From assembly GCF_000321225.1 (NCBI RefSeq), contig NW_004450585.1:799657-863656 (forward strand): DNA of 64,000 bases, read 5' to 3'. Source of the stretch: Odobenus rosmarus divergens (taxonomy: Eukaryota; Chordata; Mammalia; Carnivora; Odobenidae). Every line of letters begins with the position of its first letter. Within the stretch, counting starts at the first letter, position 1. Both the position numbers and the translations under genes were made by a program. This document shows positions 1 through 11,855 of the stretch, one piece after another. The notes under the pieces are model-generated. The model was given only the letters and a program-made list of their open reading frames with translations, was not told the DNA's origin and made no database searches.

Positions 1-125
1 CTTCCTCCCTCCCTCCCTCCCTCCCTCCCTTCCTTCCTTTCTCCCTCCTTCCCTCCCTTCCTTCCTCTCTCTCTTCCTCCCTTCCTTTCTTCCTTCCTTC
101 CTTCCTTCCTCTCTCTCTCTTTCTT
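1..125. repeat. Polypyrimidine microsatellite (CCTT/CCCT)n
   Basis: Almost pure C/T on the plus strand, built from imperfect tetranucleotides cctt, ccct and ctct. It runs off the left edge, so its full length is unknown. It could be the degenerate pyrimidine tail of a SINE lying outside the window. Confidence 0.9.
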
Positions 126-1465
126 AAAATAAGAAGAGAAAGTGTACTCCCAGTAGCTATGCTGCATTCTGGGGCCATAGGAGTGGGTGGATGGGAAGAG
201 TATGGTTGTGTTTTCTCAACATTAGATTGGCCTAGCTTGCTGAGACTTTGGTGTTCTGCTTCAGCCATTATTATTAGTAGTTACTCCTCTCTGTTACCAG
301 TTTGTTTAATTATAGCAGCATCCTCCCATCCTTGTCCCCCCATGTTTCTCCTACTTACTATTTCAAATTTGCTCCTTCCTGAAATTTAGGAAGAACTGAA
401 GATTGTCTGGAGAATATGAACACCAAATGTGTTAAATTGGCAACCTTGTTTTATACACATTTCTAAGTCATGGCCATGGGCAAAGATACTCTTTTTCTTT
501 ATTAATAAAGAAGAATAAAAAGAAAGGAAAAGACGGCCATGTAGGTCATTTTTCACATGTGCAATTCCGTGCACGAGTGCCAGTTCTTCCCCTTGTGTAT
601 CCACCTGGGACTAGTTCTGGTGGCATCTTTCAAAGCCCATGTGTGTGAATTCCATGAAGTCTTTCCCAATTATTCTCATTTTAATTTCCCTTCTCTAAAT
701 AGCTATGACATTAATTTATTACTTAATCATGAATTATGGCATATAATTCCCTAATTGATGTTTGTGGATTCTTTTCCCCAGCTATATTTTAATTTCCTTG
801 AGGACAGAAGCTTTGCTCATATAGTGTTAAAAACCATCTCCCACAGCTCCTAACACAATGCTTTGTGTATGGAGGGTACATGTTGGTTCACCAATTTGTT
901 CCTCACACCAAATGTCCAGGGATATCTTACACAGAATTTATAGACAGACTAGATTTTCTGGCCTGCCAAAAATCTGCATGTACTCCCTAGTCACCACAGC
1001 TTCCTGGGTCTGGAGGTCTTTCAATTTGTTATTGATGAGAAAGGAGAGCAGGGAGACTTCTCTTAGTGAGAGAGGCAGAAAGCATGCTTGGAATCACCTG
1101 GCCTTCCAGCTTGGAAGTTAAACTTTGGTCCTAAGTCAAGTAGCCTTCCTTTCATTTAACTTGTTCTTGGGGCATAAAAAAACAACAAACCACTCCCCTC
1201 AATCCCCAAACCTCTGGGCTCCAAGAAGTTGGCTTATTGTTATTTAACCATTATTATTAATAGCTATATATTTTGCATCTGTTCCCTGGGGGCTGAAATA
1301 AATCCTAAACATCTTAATTATATATAGTGTCACTCTCCCTAACCTATTACATTCCACTGGGTCCCTAAATCCAATTTAATGAGACTGTTTGTGGCTTCAA
1401 CATTTTTCTTCTTTCATCCTCACATTATATTTGGGTTTGCAAAAGCAGAAACTTAAACAGCACAT
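126..1465. other. AT-rich single-copy DNA, no gene
   Basis: Short chance open frames only. Apart from a possible L2 3' end near 775-880 I see no motif, splice-bounded exon or RNA gene. Confidence 0.6.
775..880 (+). repeat. LINE-2 3'-end fragment
   Basis: Has the usual L2 terminus order: 'cttgaggacagaagctttg', then 'cacagctcctaacacaatgc', corresponding to the family's 'gagggcagggac...cctagaacagtgcctgg' tail. Diverged, and without the terminal gaat repeats. Confidence 0.45.
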
Positions 1466-1503
1466 GAGAGAGAGAGAGAGAGAGAGAGAAAGGAGAGAGA
1501 GAC
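1466..1503. repeat. (GA)n microsatellite
   Basis: Twelve uninterrupted GA dinucleotides followed by an imperfect extension. Likely length-polymorphic. Confidence 0.9.
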
Positions 1504-1892
1504 TTGGCATTATTTCTAAAGACTGACAAGCTTTATTTGATATTCTTTTTTAACAACAAAAATTTGAGGTTTCCTTTGACTTTATTATTAATACCCTAAG
1601 GGTTCATGCATGATGACATAAAGATGATGTAGACAAAATGTAAGTGCGTTTGAAAAATTTTTAGTTAATTTTTTAGCTTCTCACTTTTCTAATCCGTAGA
1701 CCTCAAAATTATGAAAAAATACGATGGGTTTTAATTTCTCTTGCTAATGTTTTTCTCTTTAATTACAAGATTAACTTTTAAAATGGAATATTTGGGGTTT
1801 TCTTTTCACTAAATTTGGGCTATAGTATTATGGGGATGTTATCTTACTGATTTGGCATAAGATACATTGAAAACGATGGAATTTTAGAGCTC

Positions 1893-2045
1893 TAAGTGGT
1901 TCTGATTGTTAGCATCACCTGGAGAGGTTTTTAAAAATATGGGTACCATCCCAGAGATTCTATCCCAGTAGATCTGTTCTAGGTCCCAGAAATCTGGGAT
2001 TCTGATACAACTGGTCTACCTACAGTTTGGAAACACTGGTTTAGA
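1893..2045. mobile_element. hAT-Charlie (MER5-like) non-autonomous DNA transposon fossil
   Basis: Contains 'gcatcacctggagaggtt', 'cccagagattct' and ends in 'tttggaaacactggttta', the expected order of a MER5-class element with a terminal inverted repeat resembling cagtggttct. Much diverged. Which MER5 relative it is remains uncertain. Confidence 0.5.
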
Positions 2046-4359
2046 ATTTATTTTGGGGGATTCCCAAAAATCGTATAAGATATTGATCAGAAAGTGCCAC
2101 GCTTTCCCCCTGGATCTAAGATACCTCTTCATTTTATCTTTTAACACTTAAGCTTACATTAATGGCTTAAAACAAATATTATATACTTTAAGTGCATAAA
2201 AGCTATTGTTAAAAATCATCACATCTCCTCAAGCCTTTTTTTTTTTTTTAAATATATAACCAATGAGTTGGTAGCCATTACTGGGAGAATTATAGTTAAA
2301 TTTTCTTGTTGTTTGTCAACAAAAGTAATCAATCCAATCTAGGTAGAATAGACCTGCTTTTGTCAATGAGAGAAATGTGAATCATTTAGGTTTTCCAAAA
2401 ACCCTGACATTTTAATAAATGTTTTCTCTAAGGGCTCTCGCAAAGATACCTTGCAGGGAACTGGTCTCTCTGAGTAGCTGAGCCTCCCAGATAACTGAGG
2501 TTTACTCAAGACTGACACCATCTCATTCTTGCTCCTTAATGTCTTGGTGCCTGGCACATTGCCTGGCACGTAGCTGCTTCTCAAGAAATGATTTTTAAAG
2601 AATAAATGGATCAAGCCACAAGTCTCCTCTTATTTTTATTGTATATTATGAATATCTCTGCCTTTTTAGACTATATCAAATATAATTTAACTTTTTCTAA
2701 TGATGTCTTAGGCCATCATGCTGAACTCTAGTGCCCTCAGGGGTCTGTTATAGTATGTAGAATGTTTTTATTCTGCAATAAATGATCCTAAACTGCTGTG
2801 ATCTTTACTTCTTTTGTTTGCCTTCTATAGTTGTCTTCCCCGCCCCCTTTCCATCCTTGCTGTTAAGCCATCAGCTGTCACTCGTTACTGTTTTTGTTCT
2901 GTCTCTTCTGGTTCTCCTCTTCTTTTAATTTGCTCCTCTTATTGGGCCGTGCATTTGGAAACCATATCGCCAAGTCTGTTAGAATTTCTGAAGAGGAAGA
3001 TGAGACCCCAGGTAAGGACCCTAGGAAATCCATTTCGGTAGAGTTCATTAATGATGGTGGGCTCTGTTGGGTAGATGTTGGCTGCTCAGAGGTCTCTTTT
3101 GTTTCTTTCTTGGTTCTCAGTTGTTTTCTGATAAAGCAAATGCCAAGTAAACAAAGTGAAAAGTGTCTTTAAAGAGAAGTGAGGTTCCCTTCTTCTGCAT
3201 TTTAATTTCCTGTACCTCCTGGCAATTAGACATGATTGGCAAGCACTTTTGTCTCCACGCTTCTCCTTTCAGAAAGGAATTAGCTTGCAGTGACGCGGGA
3301 CCTGACAAAGCAGTTCAGGGCAGGTTTGGGGTCCTAACTGAGGTGGAGAGCCAGTCTCCCAATGCCCAAGAAGGTGAAAAGATTGGCCCCTGTACGTTCA
3401 AGCCTTTAGGAAGTAAAACTGAAGGAAGGGGACAATTTCTTACCCCGTGAGAAAAGCAAGGCAGATATTTTACTCTCATTGATCTCTCATTTTCCCCATG
3501 AGAAAACTAAAGCATTTGCTATAAAGTAGCAAAGGGACTCAACTTGAAACTTTTGCCAACATTAAATTCCACTCGTCTTATAATTGTCTTATCTAGTGGG
3601 TGTTCTCAGCCTTCCTTGAGTATGCTGGCATTCAAGACTAGTGAGCATGTCTGCTGGGAACTTCCTCTTTCTTGAGTTTTACAGGAGAAATTTGGTTCTC
3701 CTCATTCTTCTACCTCTCAGCCTTCTCCTTCTCAACCTCGAGCAAGCTCCTCGGTCCCTCCCTGTTATCTGGACACGGATGCATCCTAGAGCTTCATCCT
3801 TAGTCTTCTTCTTTCCTTTCTCCTTGCCTTTTCCCTGGTGATCACATCCTAACCATGGACCTGCCTGATTTGATTTGCTTCTTAAATACAATGACAACAA
3901 CAACACAGAACAAAACCCTCTGGAGCAGTTATATAAGCACGTGGAGTCCCTTGAGACCTGCAGGCAACTTCCCCAGACCCCTTTTCCATCTGCCTGTTTC
4001 CATCCTGCATGCTCGTTAGAACATGGCTGCTGTGGTTACTCTGCCCACTTTGGCTCCAGCCCTTGGCTGCCACTTTCTGTCTGGCGCCTCAGATTTGGGC
4101 ACTGAAGTTTGGCTTGTCTAGTCAGGACTGAACCTTGGCTTAACTTTGGCATTAAGCCCTTATATCCTACTGCATTCTACCCATGGCCACCTGAATACCC
4201 TGCAGATATAGCAAGCTCAACACGACCACAGTGAATCTGTTTATCCACCATCCCAGGCCGGTAACTTCGGAATTCTATTTTTACCCCCACCTATGCAAAC
4301 TTTACCTCCTGTCAGTTCTCTCTCCTGAATATATTACTTATTTGTCCTCTGCTAGCTAT
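2046..4359. other. Single-copy AT-rich DNA, no gene
   Basis: Holds a possible L2 tail near 2510-2612 ('ggtgcctggcacattgcct' and a later 'aataaatgga'), a poly-T run at 2238, and a weak MIR-like stretch near 3470-3520. Nothing else is recognisable. Confidence 0.5.
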
Positions 4360-5030
4360 ATTTGTGTTTTTTTATTGCTGCATAACAAATCACCCCAAAT
4401 TTAGAAGCTGAAGACGACTCACATTTATTTTTTTTAAAGAATTTATTTATTTATTTGAAAGACAGAGAGAGAGAGAGAGAATGAATGGGGGTGGGGGAAG
4501 GAGAGAAGGAGAGGGGGAAGCAGACTCCCCGCTGAGCAGGGAGCCCAACATGAGGCTCCATCCCAGGACTCTGGGATTATGACCTGAGCTGAAGGCAGCC
4601 ACTTAACCACCTGAGCCATCCAGGCGTCCCGACAACTCACATTTATTATCTCACAGTTTATGTGGGTCAGGACTCCAGGCATGCCCCTGCAGGTCCTCAC
4701 AATGTGACCCTCTTGTAGACCACCACCCTCCCCCCGCACTCATAACAGAGGAGCTTGTTTCTTCAAGGCCAGCAAGAGAATCTTCCTCCCGGTTTCAGTC
4801 TCTGACTTCTAAGTACTGTTTTAAGGGCTCACCTGATTGGGTTGGGTTCATCCAGGATCTCCCTTTTAATTCACAACTGATTAGGGACTTCATTCACTTC
4901 TACACAATTCCTTCATCGTTGCCATACCATAAAAGTGAAATCCATTACATCTGCATGCCCCACCCACATTCAAGAGGAGGGGTTTACTCAGGATTCTGCC
5001 ACCACAATATCTCATTACCTCCTCCTGAAT
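4360..5030 (+). mobile_element. MLT1-type (ERVL-MaLR) LTR, interrupted by a SINE
   Basis: The left part has 'attgctgcataacaaatcac' and 'cacatttattatctcacag'. The right part has 'ctgattgggttgggttca' and 'aactgattagggacttc'. This is the order expected of an MLT1-class solo LTR. The SINE at 4430-4630 splits it, so the LTR is the older insertion. Boundaries are approximate, and an L1M 3' region is the main alternative. Confidence 0.5.
4430..4630 (-). mobile_element. SINEC (tRNA-Lys-derived carnivore SINE), full length
   Basis: On the minus strand it reads from a gggacgcctggatggctcag-like head through the tRNA-derived part to a GA-rich region and A-rich tail. It is flanked by a 17-bp target-site duplication: 'gacgactcacatttatt' at 4413-4429 and 'gacaactcacatttatt' at 4631-4647, one mismatch. 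The tRNA-like head holds degenerate Pol III A and B boxes, as in all members of the family. Moderately diverged. Confidence 0.95.
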
Positions 5031-6239
5031 GTTGTAGCCTCTTCTGTAGAGATCTTCCTGCCTCTTCTTATTCTGCTCTGTCTAGCCTCAAATCCATCCT
5101 CTATACTATTAGCATGGTGATCTTTCCAATGGATAAATATGATTGAATAATCATCCAGCTCAGTTCCTCAGGGATTTGCAAATAAAACAAAATAAAACAC
5201 TCCCCCTCCCCCAAAGAAACAAACCAAACCAAACCAGGGTGAAACAAATTCTTTTATTTGGCGTCTAAGACTCCTTACAGTCAAACCCATACCACTTTCT
5301 GGTGTCATCCTTTGCTTCTCCCCTCCCAACACCAGGTATTGTGTTTTGGCAAGTAAACACGTATTTTCCTGAACACACAGTCCCTTCTTCACTCCTCAAA
5401 GCCTCTGAATTGGCCATTTCTCTGCATTCTTGCCCCTTTCTCCTCCTACATGCGCAATGATGGTCTAGTAAAGTGCAACTCATCTTCCAAATCGTATCTC
5501 CTCAGTGATGTTTCACAGACTCAGCTGCCTTTTCTGGGCTCCAATGGCACTTCCTACACATCTCGACTAGGGCTGCCCTCACTGGAGCTGAAGAAGGCGT
5601 CACTGGTGTCACGACATGTCTGTGATCTGGTGGGAGAGATCCCACAAAAACGTGTTGACATTGAGGCTAAGAGACCTGGGGAAAGAAATCCCAGGTTCTG
5701 TCTTCTCTTAATTTTCAAGCAGGTCTGGTAAGGTCTGCACGGACCACAGGATGCCTGGCTCGAGACCTCTCCAAGGAGGTCAAGGAGCCTCGTGGGAGGC
5801 TCGGATTTGTCCCCTGGCCTCAGTCCCATAGGTATGTAAGGAAGGCCTGCAAGTGCTCCTTCACTACATTCTGTAGCATGTCTGTAGGACCCGCCACATG
5901 GTGAAGCACAGATACGAGAGGGCTGCATCCTCCTACTCTGTCACAGGCTGCAGGCTGGCCTTGGTGTCAAGAAGATTTTGGAGGAGGAATAAGGGGTGAG
6001 GGCAATGAGAGGTATGAAGGAGCGGCCTGCCCTGCCATGGCCCCAAAGCACGAGCCAAAGGGGGACTCGGGACCCCAGAAGAAGGGTGATGGCAGAAGCT
6101 GTGCCTGACGAGAGAAGAATTGCCTGGGGCCTCCGTGAGAAAGCTGAAGGAAGTCTGAGTGGGGGGAGCTTCTGTGAGGAAGCACTCGAACAATCAAACT
6201 GGGGGAACTTTTGTTACATACCAATTCTCAGTTTGAACT
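5031..6239. other. Single-copy DNA with an A-rich patch, no gene
   Basis: 5178-5236 is A/C-rich simple sequence (aaataaaac, aaaccaaacc units). The rest, including 5440-6200 with higher GC, has only chance open frames in several registers and no recognisable protein. Confidence 0.5.
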
Positions 6240-6372
6240 ATAATTGTTATCATGTTTTTCTCTCCACCAGACAGTATGCTTTTTTGAGAATAGACTCTGA
6301 ATAACCACCACTTGGCATCCCTGACATTTAACAAATACTGGAATGAATGAATGAATGAATGAATGAATGACT
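6240..6372 (+). repeat. LINE-2 3' end with (GAAT)n terminus
   Basis: Ends in a GAAT tandem array (6341-6370, about seven units), the hallmark short-repeat terminus of L2. It is preceded by 'gacatttaacaaatactg', matching the family's caataaatatttgttg-type end. Confidence 0.7.
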
Positions 6373-8100
6373 CATTTCATCAGACTGAACTGAGTTCTTT
6401 TCGCTCTTGGGAGGGTGATACGTGTAGGACTTTGCAAACAGACGGGACATATGTATTTAGTCTTAGGTAAAATCCTTCGGGAGGTCTATTGCGTTGTCTA
6501 CAGCAACATTTAAAAATTGTCATCCAAAAGTGTGTATTCGTGGATCTCTGGTAGAAAATAATAATTTATACCTGTTTCAGAGATACTTAACATCACTTGC
6601 TTGGCAGCTTATTCAGCGGAGACTTCCTTTTCTCCTATTCCCTGCAGAGGGCATGTTAGGCCATGGAGGTGAGAACAACAGACAATGTGGGGGAGTGGAT
6701 TCTGTGTGGTTCTGGTTGATTGGAGAACTAGGGCCCCCTTTCTGCTTCAGATGTCCCTGGCAGCTGTATCAAATTGATCCTACTTGACCACGAAACATGG
6801 AGGACTTGGAATCACCAGCCTCTTCCATTCCTACCCACGGTGGAAAACAGAACAAAACAAAATAGAAAAAGATTTCTCATTTTGGACTCAAGGTTTGGCA
6901 AGGTTACAGATGTGAGCAGGAGTTCAGGACTGGATGTACAGAGACATTGGTCAGCAAAATTGTGTATGATTAAATGGCTGGTTCCATTTCCATTAGCCTC
7001 ATTTTTGTAGAAACAATTAGAAAATTCAAATGCTATATTTGTAAATTGCATTTGGGACTTAATGGTGGTATTTTCTCTCCAACTGCAATGCCTCTGTGAG
7101 TTGCCCTCTAATTCCCATTTATTTTTCCTTTATGCTTGAGCCTAATTCACAAGTGGATCAGAATAAAAGCACTTTGTGCAATCTTTTCACTGTTAAGTTT
7201 GCCATCCATCGAGGTTTTGGGGTCCTGATAGGATGGTACTCTTTTGACTGCTAATGTTAAAAAAAGGAGCTCTCAGGAAATGTGGCAAAATGGCTTACAT
7301 TTGAATATAGCTTTTCTTTTAAATATATATTTATTTCAGTGATAGTCATCTTGCTATTGATCTAGTTCATTTATTTTTTTATCTTGAATGGAAACTTCCG
7401 GTGGTTGTCTTGAAACGAATAACTGTTATTTCTTATGCATGTTGGTATTAAAATGGCATTATTTTCTAAATCGTGTGAATTAGATACCAAGACACAGGAA
7501 AATTTATTTACAAAACACAAAATGGAGTTGGGAATTTGAATGTAGAATCATCTGCCCCTTTTCCTATTGTATACTCAATAAATAAAGTATTTTTTTGTCA
7601 GTGAGGTTATCAGAACTTTCCATGCTTAAAAGAGCTTATTCTTATTTTAATTAATTAATTTATTTATTTATTTTTACCATATTTCTTTGTCAGAAGAATT
7701 GAGCTGGTTGTGGGTCTTTATTAGATAGTTGCTGAATTCATCTCAGGAATGGGTACTGATAGTTGCTCTCACCTGGAACCTGGGTTGGCTGAGTCCTTTT
7801 GACCCAATCAGGGAAACTTTCCAGAATTTAGGTCCAGTCAGGGTAAACATCATGTGAAACGGCTAAAAGGAAGTAGCAGGTAAAGCTTATATGATTAAGA
7901 CTAAAGCTTACTTGCCAATTGTATGTCTATAAAGGAATACTCCAGTTAACAAGTATTTTTTGAGAATTCACACCAGATACTGAGGATATACATACGCTCC
8001 TCCTTCAGTAATCCAAAATATGCTGAAATTTGCATTCATTTTCACAAGGCTATGTGCCATATGTGAAAGTAATCCTCTCCCCATACATACATACATCAAT
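6373..8100. other. AT-rich single-copy DNA, no gene
   Basis: Contains a TTAA/TTTA simple repeat at 7647-7674. Otherwise no feature could be supported. Confidence 0.5.
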
Positions 8101-8102
8101 GA

Positions 8103-8325
8103 AAAGAATATGGTCCTTGGAATTAAACAGATAGGGATTCAAATCCTGACTTCGCTATTTATTATGTTGCCTTTGTGAAGTCATTTAATCAACACGAGAC
8201 ACGTTTTCTTCATTTGCATTATTTAATGAGGGCAATGAATACCTACCTGGTTGTTGTAAGGGTTAGAGATCATGTGTTAAGTTACCTTGTACAGGGCCTG
8301 ACCTCTATAGAAACTCAATGACTGA
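8103..8325 (+). repeat. MIR SINE
   Basis: MIR order is visible: 'attcaaatcctgacttcgct', then 'ttgtgaagtcatttaatc', 'ttgttgtaagggttagag' and 'cttgtacagggcctgacc', followed by a degenerate actcaatga end. Divergence is typical of this old tRNA-derived family. Confidence 0.8.
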
Positions 8326-9812
8326 TTTATAAGATATAAATATGTTTAAAGTGGGGTTTTCCCATGTCAAATAGATTGAGAGCGTTAGATCTACAATGTG
8401 TAGGATGGCTGATGTTGTCAGAGCCATGTTAGTTTCCATCACACGCCTTCATGAAAATTTTTGGCAATAGCATTCTTATAAAAGCACCCACACCTCGGCA
8501 AGCTGGGCAAGTCCCCCTTAGACGATCCTCTGTGCCTTGAAAGACGAGTAGCTGTGGCTCCTTGAGGTGCCAAACATTAATTTATATGTTTTCTCTGAGA
8601 ATCTGTGCTCTGAATAACCAGAAATCTCTGCGCACCAGTCTCGCGGTGGGGGGAGAGCAGTGTGGCTGTTCTCTGGGAGGGTGGGCTGGCTGAATCTCAC
8701 CAAAGGCACGTCTTCCTTGGGAAGGAGCAGAGGACGTTTCTCCAATCCTTTTTGTCAACACAGTGGGAGTTATCTGAATTTCATTTGGGTATTAACTGCT
8801 GTGTGAGTTGGGTTTCTCTCTGTTAGAGGAGCGGCTGTTATTGGATTAAAACCACAGTTGTTGGGAAGCACTTAAGACTCCATGGGGGATTTCTCTATCA
8901 AATAGCAGGGTCAGAGTTTTGTTTCTTCTCTTTTCTAGTAACCCCACTCATCAGAGATGCCTGTTTTCAAGGTAACTATATCACTTAGCTGGAGACCAAG
9001 GAGAGGCAAGATTTCTTTCTTATTACCAAGGTGCCTGACGAGTCGGCTTGGAAATTATCCAAAGCTTGCTTTGGCTCTCGGCTGTAGGACTGGAACCACA
9101 GCTTCTTTGGGGACGCAGAATTCAGCTGTAGGGGAGAATTTCATAAGCAACAAACTCCAGGTAGAGGTACACATTCTTATGTGCGGTAAAAAGGCCATCT
9201 TATGAATATTAACTCACTCCCGGATTCTCCCGTGGTTTAGACTCACTGTAGATTCTATCTTTTTATACAGTTCCTGGCAGCCTTGGCATTTACCAGAAAG
9301 GTGTTCTCCCTTTAGGTGAAAGCCGGAGGCTGCTGCCGGAACCCCTGGGAACACGCAAGTTGGCATCCGCCGGCCCGCTGGGCTGAGAACCTAAAAGCCC
9401 GGGTTCTAACCTCAAACCTCGTCGGCCACGGCTCAGCCAATACATCTATTTGGGAAAGAGAAATGCATTCGGATGCCTTGAAAGTTTAGCATCTGCTTCT
9501 CGTTGGCTCCCGCTGCTTTAGAAAAATATTCGGAAGTTTCTATTGGATTTGGATGAGGCAGAGATGGCATATTTTCCGCATCTCCAGAAGCCTACACCCC
9601 ACTTGGGGACCTTCATTTGCATGCGTATCGGATGCTGTCTGACTGCCGGACTGTACCTTTGAGCAGATCCGATGGGATCCCCACATGCATGTAAATGAAG
9701 CTCCCTTAGCCCGAGCCCAGCTCCAAAGAGGCAAAGAGCAGGCTTTTCTTGAAACTTGTTACCGCGACAATCTCAAACCAGACACTACAGTAAGGAATTC
9801 TTTTTCCTTGCT
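8326..9812. other. Single-copy DNA; CpG slightly raised at 9.3-9.5 kb
   Basis: No gene. 9320-9480 has several CpGs ('catccgccggcccgctg'), well above the surrounding sequence but too short for a CpG island. Octamer-like sites lie at 9615-9622 and 9687-9696. Confidence 0.45.
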
Positions 9813-9813
9813 C

Positions 9814-9848
<35 letters not shown>

Positions 9849-9866
9849 CGCGCGCGCACGCGCGCC
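9813..9866. repeat. (TG)n(CG)n alternating purine-pyrimidine tract
   Basis: About 13 TG units pass directly into about 13 CG units with a single CA break. This is the strongest known class of sequence for left-handed Z-DNA. CpG runs of this length are rare in mammals because methylated CpG decays. Confidence 0.95.
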
Positions 9867-11704
9867 AGGAGGACGCCACATAACTTGGTTTTCCAGACCG
9901 AGGTAATTTATTTAAACATGGATTATTTGAAAAATGGGAAGGGATACAGGGCTTGATTTTAATCCCTGCTAACATAGAGAAAAGAATGCTCGTGTCACAA
10001 CTCAGTGAGTGTAAAAATTAAAAAAGGCTGAGACTATTGTTTGGAAACAGGCAAAATAATTAAAATTATTATGGAATAATCACATATCACACAACAACCT
10101 CCCACTCTTACGAGCAACAATCCAAAACAGCTCCTCCAAAGCGGGCCCAAGGGCAGAGGTTCTGTATATCATTCAAAGACCATCTGTCGTGCAATTCCGG
10201 TAGCGCCTTTGCACTATTCGGAGGGCAGGCTGAAATTTAGTCCTGGCAGTTCTCTTTCCATTTGCTAACAAACAGCAGTGATGGCAGATAAATATGGCAA
10301 ACAATAGGCGTTTGTAATGAACTGGAAAGGGACGGGGAGTTTTGGAACCTCCACCAAAATCAGAAGTTTTGGGTCCTGTGCTGGGCTCCTGAGACCCCCC
10401 AGAGCCAGTTCTTGCCATGTGGCAGCCCAGACAGACATCTGCGGGCTGAGCAAGGCTTCCGCGCACTCAGCCAACCTAAGGGCCTGATTTAAATAAAGTT
10501 CTTTTTTCTTAGAAAAATTAATCATCACAAAGACTCCAAGCTAGGTTTTTCTTCTTGGTTCCAGGAAAAATCAAACACGGCAGATAGTTCCAAAAACTGA
10601 CTTTTTAGTTTGCAGTCTTTACTTCTGTTCAGAGGCTATGTCTCCTCCTTCCTTATGCCTTCAGTCATGTTCTTGTAGACTGTCTCATTTTGGGGCTTTA
10701 CAGAGCCTGGGAAAGCATAATCTTGGTAATTATGCTTGATATGGTGGTTATTCGCATTGTTTTCAAAGTATAAATTTGAGATTTGATTGTTTGATGTTGA
10801 ATCAGGGAGGTGGAGATACTACATCAATCTTCAATAATTATGGTTTTAATTCACAAATTAGTAATACCTGAGGAACTCTAGATTAAAGCTGCTCTTGTGA
10901 ATGTTTGGAGCCATCTAGAATTCTGACAAAACCAAATCCTCTTTTAAAACCATTTGTTGACCACTTTTCTGGGAATGATATCTATATATACACAAGCTTG
11001 CAGGCTTATATACCCAGCTCTCCAGACCCTATTTCCACTCTCCTCCCTCCACCCCCAATCCCTCTCACATGCTCTAGTGCTCTCTCTTTCACACGCACGC
11101 TCACACACATACACACACAGAGAATTCATTAGTCAGAAGTCTCTGGAAGACTTCACGGTAGGTTCAGGAATGAGTAGAATGTTATTTTCAATAGGCACAG
11201 AACTGAATCTTTGATGATTTTAATTTCTAGTTGGAGTAATAAAAGGGTTGTTCCAGATCATCTTGTAAAATTAGCACCTTGTGCCAAGGAGGACACTTCA
11301 CCTGCATTGGTAAGGAGCCCGTGTGGACCTCAAATAGCAAGGCCAGCCTCGACGTGCTTTGTGGGCTCTGGGGAGGAGTGGCCTTTGTGTGGTCTGCAGT
11401 GCAGGCTGTTAACAGGAACAGCGGTGGGGTGGGTGTGCAGAAGTTCAGAGGCCAATTCCAGTCCTCCATTACTGAAATTACTGAAAGGCAAGTTGCTGCA
11501 TTCCCTGCCCCGTCCCTGACATTGGTTCTCACTGACAATTCTGCCAGAGTGGTGAGCTCAGCTCTGGTGCTAAAGCCCTAATGACAATTGTGTTGTATCC
11601 AAGCCGGCTTTTCTTCCTACCAGTATTTTGCAGCGAACATAGTTTTAAACTCAAAACAACTGAAGTGATTTTAAAAGATTTCACTTAGAAGTCTGGCATT
11701 TTAG
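9867..11704. other. Single-copy DNA, no gene
   Basis: 10820-10880 is rich in homeodomain-type cores (taat, atta). 11085-11120 is a C/T then CA-rich simple stretch. 11210-11580 has overlapping open frames on both strands, about 100 codons each, with no protein character. Confidence 0.5.
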
Positions 11705-11855
11705 AGCCATAAGGAACTTCAGGGGATTACTTACTTTATAAATGAGGCAACCTGAAACATAGAAAAGTTACATGATTTTCCCAGAGTCATTCAATAGAGG
11801 ACAGGGACTGTATTGGGCCTTGCACTCCTAAGCGAGTGCTTTTTGTCACACCCCA
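11705..11855 (-). repeat. MIR SINE fragment
   Basis: Reverse-strand MIR landmarks: 'actttataaatgaggcaacc', 'gaaaagttacatgattttcc' and 'gagtcattcaatagag', matching the family's acagatgaggaaactgag ... cttgcccaaggtcac order. Confidence 0.7.

Noticed and set aside
2983..3011. Possible short exon ending 'gaccccag|gtaagg' with an acidic ISEEEDETP frame
   Set aside because: The donor is good, but no pyrimidine tract directly precedes a suitable AG, so the acceptor is unconvincing.
4443..4739. 98-codon frame over a SINE
   Set aside because: Translation of SINE sequence. The same kind of frame recurs at 21844, 48000 and 56502 for the same reason.
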